Assembly (NCBI RefSeq): GCF_008830185.1
Contig: NZ_WAGX01000004.1
Location: forward strand, 124,001-188,000
Reading direction: 5' to 3'
DNA from: Candidatus Galacturonatibacter soehngenii
GTDB taxonomy: Bacteria; Bacillota; Clostridia; Lachnospirales; Lachnospiraceae
DNA length: 64,000 nt
Made by a program: the position numbers and the translations under genes. Of the stretch, positions 34,933 to 43,590 are shown in pieces. Under the pieces are notes generated by a model that saw nothing but the letters and a program-made list of their open reading frames with translations, searched no databases and was not told where the DNA came from. The stretch's first letter is position 1. Each line of letters begins with the position of its first letter.

Positions 34933-36117
34933 TCAATCTTTGGTTTCAAAGGTTACTGACGTACTATATAAGCAATTTTCTTCCAAGTACTTCGCAAATG
35001 TTTTGGTTTTCTTTTTCTCTTCGTAATCTTCCGAAAAATAGTAACCCTTTAGTTCGTCCATATAACGAATGTAATCGCAGATAAAAATAGATACAGTACT
35101 TGTATCTCTGCCATATACTTGGAAAGTATATGCATAGTCTCCCTGAAAATCCAATAAATCACCATTGTTGTCGCAAATGGCTAAAAAGTAATTGTTAGCG
35201 ACTTCTGATGAAGGGAAAATTTCTTTTGCGGATATTTCATAAGGTGTTTTCTCAACATTTTTAATACCAATTCCATTTTCAGCAGTATCGTTTATTTCTA
35301 CTACTTGTGTTTTAGACAAATCAATCGATACATCTAGTTGAAAATTCCAGTTACCTTCGTATTCTTTTTTGGCAGAATCATAGATAATCATAGCATTACC
35401 ATTATAATCTTTGCCTTCCGTGCTTATTTGGTCAAATAAGTCTCCATAAAATTTTGTGATATTTAGGTCATACTGAAATTGGTCAGGAACATCTACGTTC
35501 AAATGAGCTAGGTCAATGCGTATGATTCCAACAAATGTATTCATATCTTTAAATTTTCCTTCAATGTAATAAGGGTTTAGATTGTTTTCTGTAAAACTTA
35601 GTTTTCCTATTGATAAAAGTTCGATTCTATCATAATCTAAAATATAATCTTCCATATTTTGTGTTCGATTAAAATCTGGTGGAAATTCTTCCTCATTAAA
35701 AATGGTTACACCAAGATACAATGCCTTGCTGTTATAATATACTTCTGAGACTGTTACTGTTATTCCATTGGAGGTTTGAGACAAATAATTATAATTGGAA
35801 GTTTCTTCTATCTGTTTATTAATGGTATCTGTATTGTCATACGGGTGCTTGGAAACTGTACTAAAGTTACCCTTATAACTAACATCTTTTTCCACATATT
35901 TAAATATGTGACCAATGATTGGTATTTTGCTTGCAAGAACGGGATTAGACATACCAAAAATCAAAAAAGAAAAAGATATTATAACAATACTACCAGATAT
36001 GAGGATTCGTTTATGTCGTACCATTTTTTGATGTTTTTTTTGAACTAAAAGCAAGCTTTCGTTGACCACTTCATCTAATCTATCAGGAACGTTTATTTTA
36101 TCAAAATCATTTTGCAT
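34933..36117 (-). CDS. DUF4179-type transmembrane anti-sigma factor candidate
   Basis: 394 residues: a cytoplasmic N-terminus of about 35 residues (NVPDRLDEVVNESLLLVQKKH), one transmembrane helix (ILISGSIVIISFSFLIFGM, 39-57), then a large extracytoplasmic region starting with the DUF4179 segment (LASKIPIIGHIFKYVE; SNGITVTVSEVYYNSKALYLG). This architecture is typical of anti-sigma factors encoded next to ECF-type sigma factors in clostridia. Its start overlaps the sigma-factor gene by 11 bases, supporting coupled expression. The signal sensed is unknown. Confidence 0.8.
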   Translation of the reverse strand: MQNDFDKINVPDRLDEVVNESLLLVQKKHQKMVRHKRILISGSIVIISFSFLIFGMSNPVLASKIPIIGHIFKYVEKDVSYKGNFSTVSKHPYDNTDTINKQIEETSNYNYLSQTSNGITVTVSEVYYNSKALYLGVTIFNEEEFPPDFNRTQNMEDYILDYDRIELLSIGKLSFTENNLNPYYIEGKFKDMNTFVGIIRIDLAHLNVDVPDQFQYDLNITKFYGDLFDQISTEGKDYNGNAMIIYDSAKKEYEGNWNFQLDVSIDLSKTQVVEINDTAENGIGIKNVEKTPYEISAKEIFPSSEVANNYFLAICDNNGDLLDFQGDYAYTFQVYGRDTSTVSIFICDYIRYMDELKGYYFSEDYEEKKKTKTFAKYLEENCLYSTSVTFETKD

Positions 36118-36643
36118 AGAGATAGTCCTCCTTTAAATATTGTTTTAACTCTTTCTTTGCACGATATAAATAGGCTTTAACAGAGCCTTCTGGTATATTC
36201 ATTAAGCTGGATATTTCATTGATTTTTAAATCATTAAAATATTTTAAGATTATGATCGTTTTATAAATTTCTGATAAATTGTCAATTGCTTCATACAAAT
36301 CTAATTTTTCTTCTAACATAGGTTGAAGATAAGATTTAGTAATATCCTCTATTGTTTCGATAGAAATGGTTGAATTACGTCTCTTTAAAACGGTAAGGCT
36401 ATTATTTATTAGTATTTTTGTAATCCATGTTTTAAAAAACTGAGGATGTTTTAATTTGCGTATGGATTCATAGCCCTTTAATATACTTTCTTGAACGATA
36501 TCCAAAGCGCTATCTTCATCCTTAACATAAAGGAAGGCAGTTTTATATAAATAGTCTTGATAATAATGTATTAGGTTTCCATAGGCTTTTGGATTACCTT
36601 TCATTGCTTTTTTTACTAAATGTAATTCCTCTTTGGAATTCAA
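36107..36643 (-). CDS. ECF-type RNA polymerase sigma factor
   Basis: About 178 residues using the TTG at 36643 (AGAGAGGA nine bases upstream); the frame is open to an ATG at 36703 and beyond without a ribosome binding site. Sigma region 2 is DYLYKTAFLYVKDEDSALDIVQESILKGYESI with KTWITKILINN, and region 4 is LSEIYKTIIILKYFNDLKINEISSLMNIPEGSVKAYLYRAKKELKQ, parts of which match sigma-70 r4_2 helix-turn-helix. Transcribed with the DUF4179 gene, from the promoter at 36749-36778. Likely extracytoplasmic stress or surface signalling. Confidence 0.88.
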   Translation of the reverse strand: MNSKEELHLVKKAMKGNPKAYGNLIHYYQDYLYKTAFLYVKDEDSALDIVQESILKGYESIRKLKHPQFFKTWITKILINNSLTVLKRRNSTISIETIEDITKSYLQPMLEEKLDLYEAIDNLSEIYKTIIILKYFNDLKINEISSLMNIPEGSVKAYLYRAKKELKQYLKEDYLYAK

Positions 36644-36748
36644 GTTTACACGTCCTCTCTTGGTTATAATTGAAGTTCTTTTATTGAAACTAGTTTCATA
36701 CATTAGACATTTTAAAGAGGATAAAAGATACAAGTATTTTTATTTTTC

Positions 36749-36778
36749 ATTATAATAGTTTTAAACTAGTAAAGTCTA
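36749..36778 (-). promoter_or_regulatory. Promoter of the sigma/anti-sigma pair
   Basis: On the minus strand: TAGACT (36778-36773), 18-bp spacer, TATAAT (36754-36749), about 105 bases upstream of the proposed start. Confidence 0.5.
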
Positions 36779-36835
36779 CATAAGAATATATTGGAAACTC
36801 ATACTTAAATGATAATAAAAATATAGCACTAATAC

Positions 36836-36865
36836 TTGATATATTCTCACAAAAAAGAGTATAAT
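36836..36865 (+). promoter_or_regulatory. Promoter of the CobW operon
   Basis: TTGATA (36836-36841), 18-bp spacer, TATAAT (36860-36865), 72 bases ahead of the start at 36938. No clear Zur-type palindrome seen. Confidence 0.6.
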
Positions 36866-36937
36866 AAAAAAATATGGATTTCACTTGGTAGTATTTCACA
36901 TATCGTCAAGAATAAGAAATAAAGGAAGGGATTTAAC

Positions 36938-38092
36938 ATGACAAAAATTGATATTATATCTGGGTTTTTAGGCGCAGGTAAAACAACTTTAATAAAGAAA
37001 CTCATTGGACAAGCTTTTGAAGGTGAAAAATTAGTATTGATAGAAAATGAGTTTGGAGAGATTGGTATAGATGGGGGATTTTTAAAAGAATCTGGTGTAG
37101 AGATTACGGAAATGAACTCAGGATGTATTTGCTGTTCGTTGGTTGGAGACTTTGGGACAGCTTTAAAAGAAGTATTGGATAAATATACTCCAGATCGAGT
37201 TATTATTGAGCCTTCAGGAGTGGGTAAATTATCGGATGTGATTAAAGCAGTCGAAGGTATAAAAGATGTGGAAATCAAATTAAATGGTTTAGTAGCGGTT
37301 GTAGATGCCATGAAATGCAAGATGTTTATGAAAAACTTCGGTGAGTTTTTTAACAATCAAATTGAGAATGCAAAAACAATTATTCTTAGTAGAACGGATA
37401 AATTAAGCGAGGATAAGTTGGAGGCTTGTGTAAAATTAATCAGAGAGCATAATGAACAAGCAACAATCGTAACGACTCCATGGGAGCAGTTGGATAGCAA
37501 AACTATTCGAGAAACCATGGAAGAAAAAATAGATATGGCGAAAGCTTTACTCGATGAAGTAAAGCATGAGCATGAGTGCTGCGGACACGGTCATGACCAT
37601 CACAAGCATGAGCATGAGTGCTGCGGTGGACAAGGACATGAGCACCATCACGACCATGACCACGAGTGCTGCGGGGGACATGGACATGAGCACCATCACG
37701 ACCATGACCATGAGTGTTGCGGGGGTCAAGGACATGAGCATCATCATGACCATGACCACGAGTGTTGTGGACATGACCATGATCATGACCATCATCACGA
37801 AGGACATCACCATGCTGAAGATATATTTACAAGCTGGGGTAGGGAAACACCAAAGAAGTTCGCTAAACATGAGTTAGAGGAAATATTAAAAAAATTAGCA
37901 GATACAACGGAATATGGAGTGGTACTACGAGCAAAAGGTATTATTCCTTCGCAGGAGGGTACATGGATTCATTTTGATTTGGTTCCAGGTGAATATGATA
38001 TTAGAGAAGGGGAAGCAGATGTTACAGGTCGTTTGTGTGTGATAGGAACCCAACTAAAAGAGCAGGAATTAGAAGTGTTATTTAACCTGTAA
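36938..38092 (+). CDS. CobW/G3E family GTP-dependent metallochaperone with His/Cys-rich insert
   Basis: 384 residues. P-loop GFLGAGKTTLIKKL (9-22), the CxCC metal motif GCICCSLVG (62-70), EPSGVG for the Mg/switch region and SRTDKL in place of NKxD. The G domain (1-200) and the CobW C-terminal domain (about 295-384, TEYGVVLRAKGIIPSQEGTW, GRLCVIGTQL) are separated by about 90 residues built from tandem 16-residue units HECCGGQGHEHHHDHD, very rich in His and Cys, which would bind zinc or another transition metal. Family members insert or allocate metals to client proteins. Followed by a second CobW-like gene 71 bases downstream. Confidence 0.92.
   Translation: MTKIDIISGFLGAGKTTLIKKLIGQAFEGEKLVLIENEFGEIGIDGGFLKESGVEITEMNSGCICCSLVGDFGTALKEVLDKYTPDRVIIEPSGVGKLSDVIKAVEGIKDVEIKLNGLVAVVDAMKCKMFMKNFGEFFNNQIENAKTIILSRTDKLSEDKLEACVKLIREHNEQATIVTTPWEQLDSKTIRETMEEKIDMAKALLDEVKHEHECCGHGHDHHKHEHECCGGQGHEHHHDHDHECCGGHGHEHHHDHDHECCGGQGHEHHHDHDHECCGHDHDHDHHHEGHHHAEDIFTSWGRETPKKFAKHELEEILKKLADTTEYGVVLRAKGIIPSQEGTWIHFDLVPGEYDIREGEADVTGRLCVIGTQLKEQELEVLFNL
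37613..37771 (+). repeat. 48-bp in-frame tandem repeat encoding the His/Cys domain
   Basis: Three consecutive 48-base units (37613-37660, 37661-37708, 37709-37756) encode HECCGGQ/HGHEHHHDHD, followed by a partial fourth. Units differ by only a few, mostly synonymous, bases, indicating recent expansion; copy number may vary between strains. Confidence 0.9.
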
Positions 38093-38163
38093 TAGAGAGA
38101 TTAATTTAGAATCGTACAATGTTACTAGATGTAAAAGGAATTTGAAAGGCATGGTACAAATAT

Positions 38164-39102
38164 ATGGAAATACCAGTTTATTTATTTACGGGATTTTTAG
38201 AGAGTGGAAAGACTTTATTTATTCGAGAAACCATACAAGATCCTAATTTTTCGCGCGGAGAGAAAACGTTAATCATACTTTGTGAGGAAGGAATGGAAGA
38301 ATTAGAAGCAGATTTTTTGAAGAAGAATAACGCTTTTGTTGTAATGGTGGAAAAAGAAGAACAGTTTACAGAGGAATTTCTAAAGGAAATTAGTGTAAAA
38401 TACGATCCTGATCGAGTATTTGTGGAATATAACGGAATGTGGGATACTAAGAGAATTTTGGAGATGAAGCTTCCTAAATACTGGGAAGTGATTCAAATCA
38501 TAACCTTGATTAATGGTGAAACATATGAGGCATTTATGAGTAATATGCGTTCCTTATTAGTAAATCATTATACCGAATCGGATATGGTTATTTTTAACAG
38601 ATGTTCAAAGGAAATGGATTTTGCGGCATTTCGTAGAAGTGTAAAGGCAGTAAACAAAAAAGCACAGGTATATTTTGAAGGAGAAGATATAGATCCGCAA
38701 AATACTGCGGAATTTCTACCGTTTGATTTGGATGCAGATATCATCGAGATTGCGGATGAGGATTATGGTATATGGTATTTGGATGCGATGGATAATCCGA
38801 AAAAATACAATGGAAAAACTGTTGAATTTACAGGAATTGTGTACAAATCCAAACATTTGGCACAAGATAATTTTGTTCCGGGCAGGCATGCAATGACTTG
38901 TTGTGCAGACGATATTTCTTTCATTGGCTTTATCTGTAAAAGTCAGAATGCAGAAAAATTACAACATAAACAATGGGTGCGTTTAACTGCTCAGGTTCGT
39001 GTGGAATACCGAAAAGAATACAAGGGTAAAGGGCCAGTGTTATATGCAAAGAAGCTTTCAGCATGTGAGAAGCCAGAAGAAGAATTGGTTTACTTTTATT
39101 AA
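38164..39102 (+). CDS. CobW-like GTPase fused to a DUF1980/YcgQ-like domain
   Basis: 312 residues. N-terminal CobW-like domain with a variant P-loop GFLESGKTLFI (9-19) and NRCSKEMD in the position of NKxD; the CxCC motif of typical CobW proteins is absent (CEEGMEELEADFL instead). From about 220 the chain matches the C-terminal part of TIGR03943/YcgQ (DUF1980) proteins: YNGKTVEFTGIVYKS, HAMTCCADDISFIGFIC and WVRLTAQVRVE. In other Firmicutes the YcgQ protein is encoded with a YcgR permease and a CobW protein; here the permease is missing and the domain is fused to a GTPase. Co-operonic with the His-rich CobW gene; metal (zinc) handling is likely but unproven. Confidence 0.75.
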   Translation: MEIPVYLFTGFLESGKTLFIRETIQDPNFSRGEKTLIILCEEGMEELEADFLKKNNAFVVMVEKEEQFTEEFLKEISVKYDPDRVFVEYNGMWDTKRILEMKLPKYWEVIQIITLINGETYEAFMSNMRSLLVNHYTESDMVIFNRCSKEMDFAAFRRSVKAVNKKAQVYFEGEDIDPQNTAEFLPFDLDADIIEIADEDYGIWYLDAMDNPKKYNGKTVEFTGIVYKSKHLAQDNFVPGRHAMTCCADDISFIGFICKSQNAEKLQHKQWVRLTAQVRVEYRKEYKGKGPVLYAKKLSACEKPEEELVYFY

Positions 39103-39108
39103 AAGAAA

Positions 39109-39135
39109 AGATGTCTTTCAAATTTGAAAGGCATC
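39109..39135. terminator. Terminator shared by the CobW2 and acpS genes
   Basis: AGATGTCTTTCAA (39109-39121) pairs with TTGAAAGGCATCT (39123-39135, one G-U). It overlaps the acpS stop codon, so both convergent genes use it. Confidence 0.65.
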
Positions 39136-39528
39136 TATATTTTTTGATGAAAATTCTTTTTCCGCGACAGCATATGCAATTGCATAATCCGTATCATAGG
39201 AAAGAGAAAGATAAATACTATTTATGTGCAATTGATTTGCTATATTCTTAGCTTTTCCATGAAGATAAACAGTTGGCTGACCATATTCATTTTCTAAAAT
39301 TTCTATTTCATTTAATAAAATAGTATTGCCATGTATGCCAAAACATTTAAACACAGCTTCCTTTCCAGCGTAGCGGGTGGCCAAACTGTTCACAGGATTG
39401 GGCCTTTTTAGAATCAAATCTAATTCTTTTGATGTATAGGTTTTCGTTATAAAGGGATCTTCTATTTTATCTAAGAAATATTTCAAATGATCTATTTTAA
39501 TAATATCAACACCATTTCCATGAAGCAT
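39118..39528 (-). CDS. acpS: Holo-[acyl-carrier-protein] synthase
   Basis: 136 residues from the ATG at 39528 (GGAGAA six bases upstream; an upstream TTG in frame is less likely). Transfers phosphopantetheine from CoA to ACP. Family motifs: NGVDIIKIDHL with the Mg-binding Asp (about 7), ATRYAGKEAVFKCFG with the Glu/Lys pair (about 50-65) and LSLSYDTDYAIAYAV (about 107-121; the usual 'SISHxxxxA' is SLSYDTDYA, with Tyr replacing His). Slightly longer than average. Confidence 0.92.
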   Translation of the reverse strand: MLHGNGVDIIKIDHLKYFLDKIEDPFITKTYTSKELDLILKRPNPVNSLATRYAGKEAVFKCFGIHGNTILLNEIEILENEYGQPTVYLHGKAKNIANQLHINSIYLSLSYDTDYAIAYAVAEKEFSSKNIDAFQI

Positions 39529-39604
39529 AATCAATTCTCCTTTTTTTCTAATAATGCAATTATATATAAAATTGGTCCGTAAAGCAATAGAACATATACT
39601 GCAT

Positions 39605-39633
39605 TGTCAAGTGTATATACATATATATTGACA
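39605..39633. promoter_or_regulatory. Palindromic site at the nad promoter, candidate NAD-repressor operator
   Basis: TGTCAA (39605-39610) and TTGACA (39628-39633) are exact reverse complements flanking the A/T alternating segment GTGTATATACATATATA. The right arm is the -35 box itself. A NiaR-type nicotinate-responsive repressor is the plausible ligand; I could not match a consensus. Confidence 0.4.
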
Positions 39634-39656
39634 AAAAGCGAAAATCGTGTCATAGT
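39628..39656 (+). promoter_or_regulatory. nadABC promoter
   Basis: TTGACA (39628-39633), 17-bp spacer, CATAGT (39651-39656), 51 bases upstream of nadA. Confidence 0.6.
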
Positions 39657-39706
39657 AAGTAATTAAGAAATATCAAATGAAATGCTGTTAGAAATAGGAG
39701 AAACAC

Positions 39707-40615
39707 ATGGACAATATACAAGAAGAGATCAATCAACTAAAACAAGAAAAAGATGCTGTAATTCTAGCACACTATTATGTAGCAGATGAGATACAAGATA
39801 TTGCCGATTACATTGGAGATTCTTATTATTTAAGTGAAATAGCTACAAAATTACCTCAGAAAACGATTTGCTTTGCAGGAGTAAAATTCATGGGTGAAAG
39901 CGCAAAAATTCTTTGTCCTGACAAGACAGTCTTGTTACCAGAGGTGTTAGCGGACTGTCCAATGGCAAACATGGCAGAAGAAGAGAAAATACTTAAAATA
40001 AGAGAGCAGTATAAAGATCTTGCAGTTGTTTGTTACATCAATTCTTCTGCAAGATTAAAAACATTCTCGGATGTTATTGTTACGAGTTCAAATGCTCTAA
40101 AAATTGTTAAGGCTTTGCCGCAAAAAAATATATATTTTATACCAGATGAAAATCTTGGGCGCTATATTGCATCTCAAGTTCCAGATAAAAATTTTATTTT
40201 TAATAAAGGATTTTGTCATGTCCATACAAGTATTACAAAGGAAAATGTGCTAAAAGCCAAAGCGGCTAAGCCAAATATGGAAATACTGGTTCATCCAGAA
40301 TGTAAAATGGAGATTCTAGAACTTGCAGATTATATCGGCAGTACTTCAGGAATTATAAATTACGCAACCAAAAGTGAAAAGAAAGAATTTTTGATTTGTA
40401 CAGAGCTTGGTATCTTACACGATTTAAAGAAAAAGAATCCTGAAAAGTCTTTTTATTCGGTAGGACATAGGCAGTTTTGCCCTAATATGAAAAAGATAAC
40501 ATTGCAAAAAATAAAAGATAGTTTGCAAAGTATGAAAACAGAAGTAAAAATCGATGAGGATCTAAGAATAAAGGCCTATAGACCGCTAATAAGGATGTTG
40601 GAGTTGGCAAAATGA
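39707..40615 (+). CDS. nadA: Quinolinate synthase A
   Basis: 302 residues; condenses iminoaspartate and dihydroxyacetone phosphate to quinolinate, with a [4Fe-4S] cluster. Cluster cysteines appear in VLADCPMANM (about 85), LVHPECKMEIL (about 195) and GHRQFCPNMKKITL (about 260). DAVILAHYYVADEIQDIADYIGDS, quoted here only as a segment of residues 16-39, opens the first of the three domains. First gene of the de novo NAD operon; ATGA overlap with nadB. Confidence 0.97.
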   Translation: MDNIQEEINQLKQEKDAVILAHYYVADEIQDIADYIGDSYYLSEIATKLPQKTICFAGVKFMGESAKILCPDKTVLLPEVLADCPMANMAEEEKILKIREQYKDLAVVCYINSSARLKTFSDVIVTSSNALKIVKALPQKNIYFIPDENLGRYIASQVPDKNFIFNKGFCHVHTSITKENVLKAKAAKPNMEILVHPECKMEILELADYIGSTSGIINYATKSEKKEFLICTELGILHDLKKKNPEKSFYSVGHRQFCPNMKKITLQKIKDSLQSMKTEVKIDEDLRIKAYRPLIRMLELAK

Positions 40616-41919
40616 AAAATAATAGATATGACGCAATAATTGTTGGTACAGGTGTGGCAGGATTATTTACAGCCCTATCATTGCCTTGCAATTGTAATAT
40701 ATTGATGGTTACGAAAGAAGAGGCAGATATTAGTGATTCCTATCTGGCACAAGGAGGAATATCTACCTTACTTGAACCAGAGGATTTTGATGTTTATTTT
40801 GAAGATACATTAAAAGCAGGAAGATACCAAAACAATCCAGAATCTGTTCAAGAAATGATCTTGTCTTCAAACGATGTGATAAGAAGGTTGTTAGAATACG
40901 GAGTTGATTTTGATAAGACGAGTGAAGGTGATTTTGAATATACCAGAGAAGGAGGCCATTCTGAATATAGGATTCTTCACCATCAAGATGTAACAGGAAA
41001 AGAGATTGTTGAAAAGTTATTAAAGGAAGTAAAGACACGAAGTAATATTACAATACAAGAATATACAACCATGATAGATTTACTGATTCAGGAGGGTGCT
41101 TGCATTGGAATAGCAGCAAAAACAAAAGAGAAGCTTCTTTGTTTTTATGCTAATGCGGTTTTTCTGGCTACAGGGGGAGTGGGAGGCATTTTTAAAAACT
41201 CCACGAATTTTTCACAGATAACAGGGGATGGGATTGCGCTTGCCCTTCGCCATAACATAGAAGTTACTAATATGAATTACATTCAAATACACCCAACGGT
41301 TCTTTATTCAAAAAGGAAAGGAAGACGTTTTTTGATTTCGGAATCGGTGCGTGGTGAGGGTGCTATTTTGTTGAATGAAGAAGGGAAACGTTTTGTCAAT
41401 GAATTATTACCTAGAGATCTTTTGACACAAGCCATTCATAAGGAAATGGAGAGATATCAGGTGGATTATGTGTATCTAAGTATGGAGAATATTAGTAAGG
41501 ATAAGATATTAAGACATTTTCCCAATATTTATGCACGATGCAAAGAAGAAGGGTACGATGCATTGACCGATTTAATACCAGTTACGCCAGCTCAACATTA
41601 TTTAATGGGAGGAATTAAAACGGATATTAATGGTACGACATCAATGAAACACTTATATGCAGTAGGAGAAACTGCCTGTAATGGTGTACATGGTGCAAAT
41701 CGTTTGGCGAGTAATTCATTGCTTGAAAGTCTTGTTTTTGCAAGAAATGCAGCCAATCATTATGTTTTGATGCATGCTGGTACATGTTTGGAGGAAGGCT
41801 ACGTAGAAGTTAGTCTAGAAAAGTATATGAATCAAGATGATTGGGAGGCCATAAACAAACAACTGATATTAGAGGAAATTAAAAGAAAGGACAAAGAATT
41901 CTATGATGCATGGTGTTAA
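40612..41919 (+). CDS. nadB: L-aspartate oxidase
   Basis: 435 residues; oxidises L-aspartate to iminoaspartate for NadA. FAD site VGTGVAGLFTAL (10-21), substrate/FAD segments SYLAQGGIST, HHQDVTGKEIVEKLL, ATGGVGGIF, IQIHPTVLY, SESVRGEGAILLNEEGKRF, PAQHYLMGGIKTD and GVHGANRLASNSLLE. The chain is about 100 residues shorter than the E. coli enzyme because the C-terminal helical domain is reduced, as in several clostridia. Overlaps nadA by 4 and nadC by 17 bases. Confidence 0.95.
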   Translation: MKNNRYDAIIVGTGVAGLFTALSLPCNCNILMVTKEEADISDSYLAQGGISTLLEPEDFDVYFEDTLKAGRYQNNPESVQEMILSSNDVIRRLLEYGVDFDKTSEGDFEYTREGGHSEYRILHHQDVTGKEIVEKLLKEVKTRSNITIQEYTTMIDLLIQEGACIGIAAKTKEKLLCFYANAVFLATGGVGGIFKNSTNFSQITGDGIALALRHNIEVTNMNYIQIHPTVLYSKRKGRRFLISESVRGEGAILLNEEGKRFVNELLPRDLLTQAIHKEMERYQVDYVYLSMENISKDKILRHFPNIYARCKEEGYDALTDLIPVTPAQHYLMGGIKTDINGTTSMKHLYAVGETACNGVHGANRLASNSLLESLVFARNAANHYVLMHAGTCLEEGYVEVSLEKYMNQDDWEAINKQLILEEIKRKDKEFYDAWC

Positions 41920-42766
41920 CTGGAAAGTAAATATTGACGAATATATTTTACGAGCCTTAAAAGAAGATATTACAAGTGAAGATGTGACAACGAATGCGGT
42001 GATGAGAAGCCATATAATCGGAAAAGCTGATTTAATATGTAAGCAGGATGGAATTATTTGTGGATTGACTGTGTTTGAAAGAGTATTCCAACTGTTAGAT
42101 GAGAAGGTTGAGTTTGAGTGTTTTTACCAAGAGGGTGATACGGTTAAAAAAAATGACTTACTAGGTGTAATAAAGGGAGATATTCGTGTACTTCTCTCGG
42201 GAGAACGAACGGCTCTAAACTATTTACAAAGAATGAGTGGAATAGCAACGTATACAAAAGAATTTGTAAAGGAGCTGGAAGAATTTCATACAAAGCTTTT
42301 GGATACGAGAAAGACGACTCCCAATATGCGTCCATTTGAAAAGTATGCAGTGACAATTGGTGGTGGTACAAATCACAGATATAATTTATCCGATGGTGTT
42401 TTATTAAAGGATAACCACATAGGAGCAGCAGGAAGTGTAACAAAAGCCATTCAATTGGCAAGGGAATATGCACCATTTGTAAGAAAAATAGAAGTCGAAG
42501 TAGAAAACATAGAAATGGTGAAGGAAGCAGTTGAAGCGGGAGCGGATATTATTATGCTTGATAACATGAGCAATGAAACAATGAAAGAAGCTCTTACAAT
42601 CATTGGATCAAAAGCACAAACGGAATGTTCTGGGAATGTAACAAAGGAACGGCTCAAGGAAATTGCTAGCTTAGGAGTGGATTTTATATCGAGCGGAGCA
42701 TTAACACATTCTGCACCAATTATGGATATATCACTAAAAAACTTAAAACCATTAACGAAACAGTAA
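41903..42766 (+). CDS. nadC: Nicotinate-nucleotide pyrophosphorylase (quinolinate phosphoribosyltransferase)
   Basis: 287 residues; makes nicotinate mononucleotide from quinolinate and PRPP. Signatures: EDITSEDVTTNAV, GERTALNYLQRMSGIATYT, LLDTRKTTPNMRPFEKYAV, GGGTNHRYNLSDGVLLKDNH and the barrel-end VDFISSGALTHSAPIMDISL. Two adjacent ATGs (41903, 41906) are possible starts. Last gene of nadABC, followed by a terminator at 42781. Confidence 0.97.
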   Translation: MMHGVNWKVNIDEYILRALKEDITSEDVTTNAVMRSHIIGKADLICKQDGIICGLTVFERVFQLLDEKVEFECFYQEGDTVKKNDLLGVIKGDIRVLLSGERTALNYLQRMSGIATYTKEFVKELEEFHTKLLDTRKTTPNMRPFEKYAVTIGGGTNHRYNLSDGVLLKDNHIGAAGSVTKAIQLAREYAPFVRKIEVEVENIEMVKEAVEAGADIIMLDNMSNETMKEALTIIGSKAQTECSGNVTKERLKEIASLGVDFISSGALTHSAPIMDISLKNLKPLTKQ

Positions 42767-42780
42767 GAATAGCATAAAAT

Positions 42781-42815
42781 ACCCCGTTGATAGAAATATT
42801 ATCAACGGGGTTAAA
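42781..42815. terminator. Bidirectional terminator between nadC and the SLT gene
   Basis: ACCCCGTTGATA (42781-42792) pairs perfectly with TATCAACGGGGT (42800-42811) around a seven-base loop, with a T/A-rich tail. Confidence 0.88.
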
Positions 42816-42819
42816 TATT

Positions 42820-43590
42820 TTATAGCGAAGTTAAAAGATTTAATATAGCAGGAGAGTAGTTTATTTGATTTAAGGAGGAATAATCCGAACCACTGCTACT
42901 ATTTGCTTTTTGTGCTTCTTCCTCTTCCTTATTATCTAAGTCTTTGTTATTAATCAACAAATTAATAAAAGTCAAATAATCTTCATAGTCAAATGCCTCT
43001 TTTAATTCTTCGATTTTCTTTAATAATTCTTCAGATAAGCCCTTATCCTTTGAAATTGTATCATCAAAAGATCTGGTTGTTGCATAGGTAGCATTTGGAA
43101 CTTCAACACCAGTTTGCATATAAGCAGTTACTTTAACCACATAGTCTTGCGTTTCTTTAAATGGAGGAATTCCACCATATTTTTTTACATTATTACCACC
43201 AGCATTATAAGCAGCTAATGCAAAGGTAACATTACCATTAAAGTTATCTAATAATCCAGCTAAATACTTTGCGCCTCCCATGATATTTTGTTCTGGGTCA
43301 AAGGAGTCTGTAACGCCAAGCGAAGCAGCAGTTGCAGGCATTAATTGCATAATACCTTGTGCACCACATCGAGATACAGCAGTTGGATTAAAATTAGACT
43401 CTTGCTTTCCAACCGCTTTTAATAAATCTACCGATATATTATATTTTGCAGCGGCTCTTTCAAAGATATCATTTAAGGATTCCGATTCTCCTAAAAATGA
43501 TGAAAAAGCACCAGTTTTCTTAGTACTGGAAATACCAACGTCTATATTGTTTGTAGTTTCATAACCTTTCACACGATTTACTTCTAACAT
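42820..43590 (-). CDS. Soluble lytic transglycosylase (SLT) domain protein without signal peptide
   Basis: 256 residues. The SLT domain occupies about 38-155: AAAKYNISVDLLKAVGKQESNFNP holds the catalytic Glu (about 64), GAQGIMQLMPATAASLG and ALAAYNAGGNNVKKYGGIPPF are standard goose-lysozyme-fold motifs. It cleaves peptidoglycan. No signal peptide is apparent at the N-terminus (LEVNRVKGYETTNNIDVG), and the C-terminal 90 residues are acidic and low-complexity (EEEEAQKANSSSGS). Flagellum- or spore-associated SLT proteins can have this form, being exported by a dedicated apparatus, but no such genes are adjacent. GAGGTGA precedes the start. Confidence 0.85.
   Translation of the reverse strand: MLEVNRVKGYETTNNIDVGISSTKKTGAFSSFLGESESLNDIFERAAAKYNISVDLLKAVGKQESNFNPTAVSRCGAQGIMQLMPATAASLGVTDSFDPEQNIMGGAKYLAGLLDNFNGNVTFALAAYNAGGNNVKKYGGIPPFKETQDYVVKVTAYMQTGVEVPNATYATTRSFDDTISKDKGLSEELLKKIEELKEAFDYEDYLTFINLLINNKDLDNKEEEEAQKANSSSGSDYSSLNQINYSPAILNLLTSL

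Noticed and set aside
37566-37877. Alternative reading frames through the His-rich repeat on both strands
   Set aside because: They are shadows of the tandem repeat in the CobW gene, with low-complexity translations and no ribosome binding sites.
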